DNA of 64,000 bases from Metellina segmentata (taxonomy: Eukaryota; Arthropoda; Arachnida; Araneae; Tetragnathidae), in the NCBI GenBank assembly GCA_947359465.1, contig OX375880.1:24876714-24940713 (forward strand), read 5' to 3'. This document shows positions 61,001 to 64,000 of this stretch, piece by piece (within the stretch, counting starts at the first letter, position 1; the number at the start of each line of letters is the position of its first letter). The notes under the pieces were generated by a model that did no database searches, had not been told where the DNA came from, and saw nothing but the letters and a program-made list of their open reading frames with translations. Made by a program: the position numbers and the translations under genes.

Positions 61001-64000
61001 GGAGAGTGTTTTGTGTGTAGTATTCCCATAGAAATTAACGTCCTGCCGAGCGAGGTGGGAGGGACCGTTGTAATTTCAAAGCTCCCAATCCAAGTTCTCA
61101 GGAGATGTAATTTCTAAAGGAATGAAAATGTATTTGACTGAGATGTGGGGAGAGTTATTGTGTGAAGTATTCCCATAAAAATTAACGTGCTGTCGAGCGA
61201 GGTGGGAGAGACCGTTGTAATTTCAAAGCTCCCAATCCAAGTCTCATGCGATGTAATTTCTAAGGGAATGAAAATGTATTTGACTGAGATGTGGGGAGAG
61301 TGTTTTGTGTGAAGTATTCCCAAAGAAATTAACGTGCTGCCGAGCGAGGTGGGAGGGACCGTTGTAATTTCAAAGCTCCCAATCCAAGTTCTCAGGCGAT
61401 GTAATTTCTAAGGTAATGAAAATGTATTTGACTGAGATGTGGGGAGAGTGTTTTGTGTGAAGTATTCCCATAGAAATTAACGTGCTGCCGAGCGAGGTGG
61501 GAGGGACCGTTGTAATTTCAAAGCTCCCAATCCAAGTTCTCAGGCGATGTAATTTCTAAGGGAATGCAAAGGTATTTGACTGAGATGTGGGGAGAGTGTT
61601 TTGTGTGAAGTATTCCCATAGAAATTAACGTGCTGCCGAGCGAGGTGGGTTTGACGTAGTAATTTCAAAGCTCCCAATCCAAGTTCTCAGGCGATGTAAT
61701 TTCTAAGGGAATGAAAATGTATTTGACTGAGATGTGGGGAGAGTGTTTTGTGTGAAGTATTCCCATAGAAATTAACGTGCTGCCGAGCGAGGTGGGAGGG
61801 ACCGTTGTAATTTCAAAGCTCCCGATCCAAGTTCTCAGGAGATGTAATTTCTAAGGGAATGAAAATGTATTTGACTGAGATGTGGGGAGAGTGTTTTGTG
61901 TGAAGTATTCCCATAGAAATTAACGTGCTGTCGAGCGAGATGGGTTTGACGTAGTAATTTCAAAGCTCCCAATCCAAGTTCTCAGGCGATGTAATTTCTA
62001 AGGGAATGAAAATGTATTTGACTGAGATGTGGGGAGAGTGTTTTGTGTGAAGTATTCCCATAGAAATTAACGTGCTGCCGAGCGAGGTGGGAGGGACCGT
62101 TGTAATTTCAAAGCTCCCAATCCAAGTTCTCAGGAGATGTAATTTCTAAGGGAATGAAAATGTATTTGACTGAGATGTGGGGAGAGTGTTTTGTGTGAAG
62201 TATTCCCATAGAAATTAACGTGCTGTCGAGCGAGGTGGGAGAGACCGTTGTAATTTCAAAGCTCCCAATCCAAGTCTCATGCGATGTAATTTCTAAGGGA
62301 ATGAAAATGTATTTGACTGAGATGTGGGGAGAGTGTTTTGTGTAAAGTATTCCCATAGAAATTAACGTGCTGCCGAGCGAGGTGGGAGGGAGCGTTGTAA
62401 TTTCAAAGCTCCCTATCCAAGTTCTCAGGCGATGTAATTTCTAAGGGAATGAAAATGTATTTGACTGAGATGTGGGGAGAGTGTTTTGTGTGAAGTATTC
62501 CCATAGAAATTAACGTGCTGCCGAGCGAGGTGGGAGGGACCGTTGTAATTTCAAAGCTCCCAATCCAAGTTCTCAGGCGATGTAATATCTAAGGGAATGA
62601 AAAGGTATTTGACTGAGATGTGGGGAGAGTGTTTTGTGTGAAGTATTCCCATAGAAATTAACGTGCTGCCGAGCGAGATGGGAGGGACCGTTGTAATTTC
62701 AAAGCTCCCAATCCAAGTTCTCAGGCGATGTAATTTCTAAGGGAATGAAAAGGTATTTGACTGAGATGTGGGGAGAGTGTATTGTGTGAAGTATTCCCAT
62801 AGAAATTAACGTGCTGCCGAGCGAGGTGGGAGGGACCGTTGTAATTTCAAAGCTCCCAATCCAAGTTCTCAGGCGATGTAATTTCTAAGGGAATGAAAAT
62901 GTATTTGACTGAGATGTGGGGAGAGTGTTTTGAGTGAAGTATTCCCATAGAAATTAACGTGCTGCCGAGCGAGGTGGGAGGGACCGTTGTAATTTCAAAG
63001 CTCCCAATCCAAGTTCTCAGGAGATGTAATTTCTAAAGGAATGAAAATGTATTTGACTGAGATGTGGGGAGAGTGTTTTGTGTGAAGTATTCCCATAGAA
63101 ATTAACGTGCTGTCGAGCGAGGTGGGAGAGACCGTTGTAATTTCAAAGCTCCCAATCCAAGTTCTTATGCGATGTAATTTCTAAGGGAATGAAAATGTAT
63201 TTGACTGAGATGTGGGGAGAGTGTTTTGTGTGAAGTATTCCCATAGAAATTAACGTGCTGCCGAGCGAGGTGGGAGGGAGCGTTGTAATTTCAAAGCTCC
63301 CTATCCAAGTTCTTAGGCGATGTAATTTCTAAGGGAATGAAAATGTATTTGATTGAGATGTGGGGAGAGTGTTTTGTGTGTAGTATTCCCATAGAAATTA
63401 ACGTCCTGCCGAGCGAGGTGGGAGGGACCGTTGTAATTTCAAAGCTCCCAATCCAAGTTCTCAGGAGATGTAATTTCTAAAGGAATGAAAATGTATTTGA
63501 CTGAGATGTGGGGAGAGTTATTGTGTGAAGTATTCCCATAAAAATTAACGTGCTGTCGAGCGAGGTGGGAGAGACCGTTGTAATTTCAAAGCTCCCAATC
63601 CAAGTCTCATGCGATGTAATTTCTAAGGGAATGAAAATGTATTTGACTGAGATGTGGGGAGAGTGTTTTGTGTGAAGTATTCCCAAAGAAATTAACGTGC
63701 TGCCGAGCGAGGTGGGAGGGACCGTTGTAATTTCAAAGCTCCCAATCCAAGTTCTCAGGCGATGTAATTTCTAAGGTAATGAAAATGTATTTGACTGAGA
63801 TGTGGGGAGAGTGTTTTGTGTGAAGTATTCCCATAGAAATTAACGTGCTGCCGAGCGAGGTGGGAGGGACCGTTGTAATTTCAAAGCTCCCAATCCAAGT
63901 TCTCAGGCGATGTAATTTCTAAGGGAATGCAAAGGTATTTGACTGAGATGTGGGGAGAGTGTTTTGTGTGAAGTATTCCCATAGAAATTAACGTGCTGCC
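58090..64000 (+). repeat. 26-monomer HOR, 3839-bp period, 1.5 copies, with nested 1476-bp repeat
   Basis: atggg of class N lies at 58101 and 61940, and matching positions at 58517/62356 and 59847/63686 share the same 3839-bp offset (26 x 148 - 9). Inside the first copy the same material is repeated at 1476 bp (atggg 60464/61940; 59847/61323), with one J monomer missing on the right. A private gagttattgtg deletion monomer near 59680, 61154 and 63517 tags the nested unit. The array runs off the window end without a border. Confidence 0.88.

Larger units (their letters stand above)
1..64000 (+). repeat. 148-bp satellite DNA array, head-to-tail, whole window
   Basis: The entire window is built from one tandem unit. 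The ctcaggcg phase mark recurs at 2 (with a t variant), 150, 298, 446 and 594, then every 148 bp to the right-hand end. A few monomers are 146, 147 or 149 bp. All copies have the same orientation and I saw no break or foreign insert on reading through. Monomers mostly differ from the consensus at fewer than about ten positions. There is one AGCT per normal monomer (positions 132-135). Such long, pure, HOR-bearing arrays are typical of eukaryotic centromeric or pericentromeric heterochromatin; that location is inferred. The array continues past both ends: the window starts at the last base of a monomer and stops inside one. The family and host are not recognised. Confidence 0.98.

Noticed and set aside
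50877..63686. Ten minus-strand open frames of 69-95 codons resembling a repeated small protein family
   Set aside because: Their 49-residue periodicity equals the 147-bp K monomer. They repeat at HOR spacings (1183, 2366, 3839 bp) and share the satellite's base changes, so they are frame by-products, not a gene family.
1..64000. CRISPR array
   Set aside because: There are no unique spacers between repeats: the whole 148-bp unit repeats and variation is by class, not by spacer.
1..64000. Ribosomal spacer, tRNA or 5S-derived satellite
   Set aside because: No recognisable rRNA, tRNA box A/B or 5S internal promoter sequence is seen in the monomer; a database search could not be run.
1..64000. 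Naming the host or the satellite family from the 148-bp unit
   Set aside because: I do not recognise the sequence, and unit length alone is not diagnostic. A search of the 594-741 monomer against satellite and genome databases would decide.

Overview
The whole 64 kb window is one uninterrupted, head-to-tail array of a 148-bp satellite DNA. It holds about 432 monomers (64000/148), all in the same orientation. I see no protein-coding gene, RNA gene, transposon, inverted block or unique spacer. This is a eukaryotic heterochromatic, centromere-like or pericentromere-like array. I do not recognise the satellite family and cannot name the organism, or even choose plant or animal, from the sequence alone. 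One exact consensus monomer lies at 594-741: 41 A, 41 T, 44 G, 22 C, so 44.6% GC with a strong G-over-C asymmetry on the + strand. Monomer coordinates below count its first base, the c of ctcaggcg, as position 1.

Monomers fall into recurring variant classes, named here by diagnostic letters. A = consensus. B = gtgtattgtg plus ggagcg plus ctccctatcc. C = cccattg instead of cccatag. D = gaaaatgt instead of gaaaaggt. E = ccgaacgaggtttg plus gctataa. F = gaatgcaaa plus gtgcagcc plus gggattgac. G = ttttgcgtg plus gcgaagtg. H = tgtatgaag and/or cgtactgcc plus ggttgg. Late classes found only in roughly the last 14 kb are J (gtgctgtcg plus gagagacc), K (aagtctcatgcg), L (gtgtgtag plus cgtcctgcc) and N (gggtttgacgtag).

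The classes recur in fixed orders and so form higher-order repeats (HORs), but no single HOR governs the window. From left to right: an 8-mer (1184 bp, 1-2125); a mixed stretch; a 12-mer tandem duplication (1777 bp, 5270-8823); a 5-mer (740 bp, 9600-11085); E-F-C-D cassettes (12960-15330); a 6-mer (888 bp, three copies, 17430-20100); a 7-mer (1036 bp); a 6-mer with deletion (886 bp); a 4-mer (592 bp); the 7-mer again; a long mosaic with a 4291-bp-spaced duplication (29240-36831) and an 11-mer (1626 bp, 36580-40780); an 18-mer (2663 bp, 44520-50360); a 16-mer containing 8-mer periodicity (2366/1183 bp, 50330-55060); a 7-mer (1035 bp); and a 26-mer (3839 bp, 58090 to the end) with a nested 10/11-mer. 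Block edges are by-eye estimates, good to about one monomer, unless a diagnostic base fixes them.

The most interesting structural element is a dyad inside every monomer. A 16-bp arm at monomer positions 12-27 pairs with an arm at positions 74-89 with a single mismatch. A variant found at nine places between 27.4 and 40.8 kb repairs that mismatch. The monomer length is close to the 147 bp of a nucleosome core. The thirteen short minus-strand open frames are by-products of the repeat, not genes.
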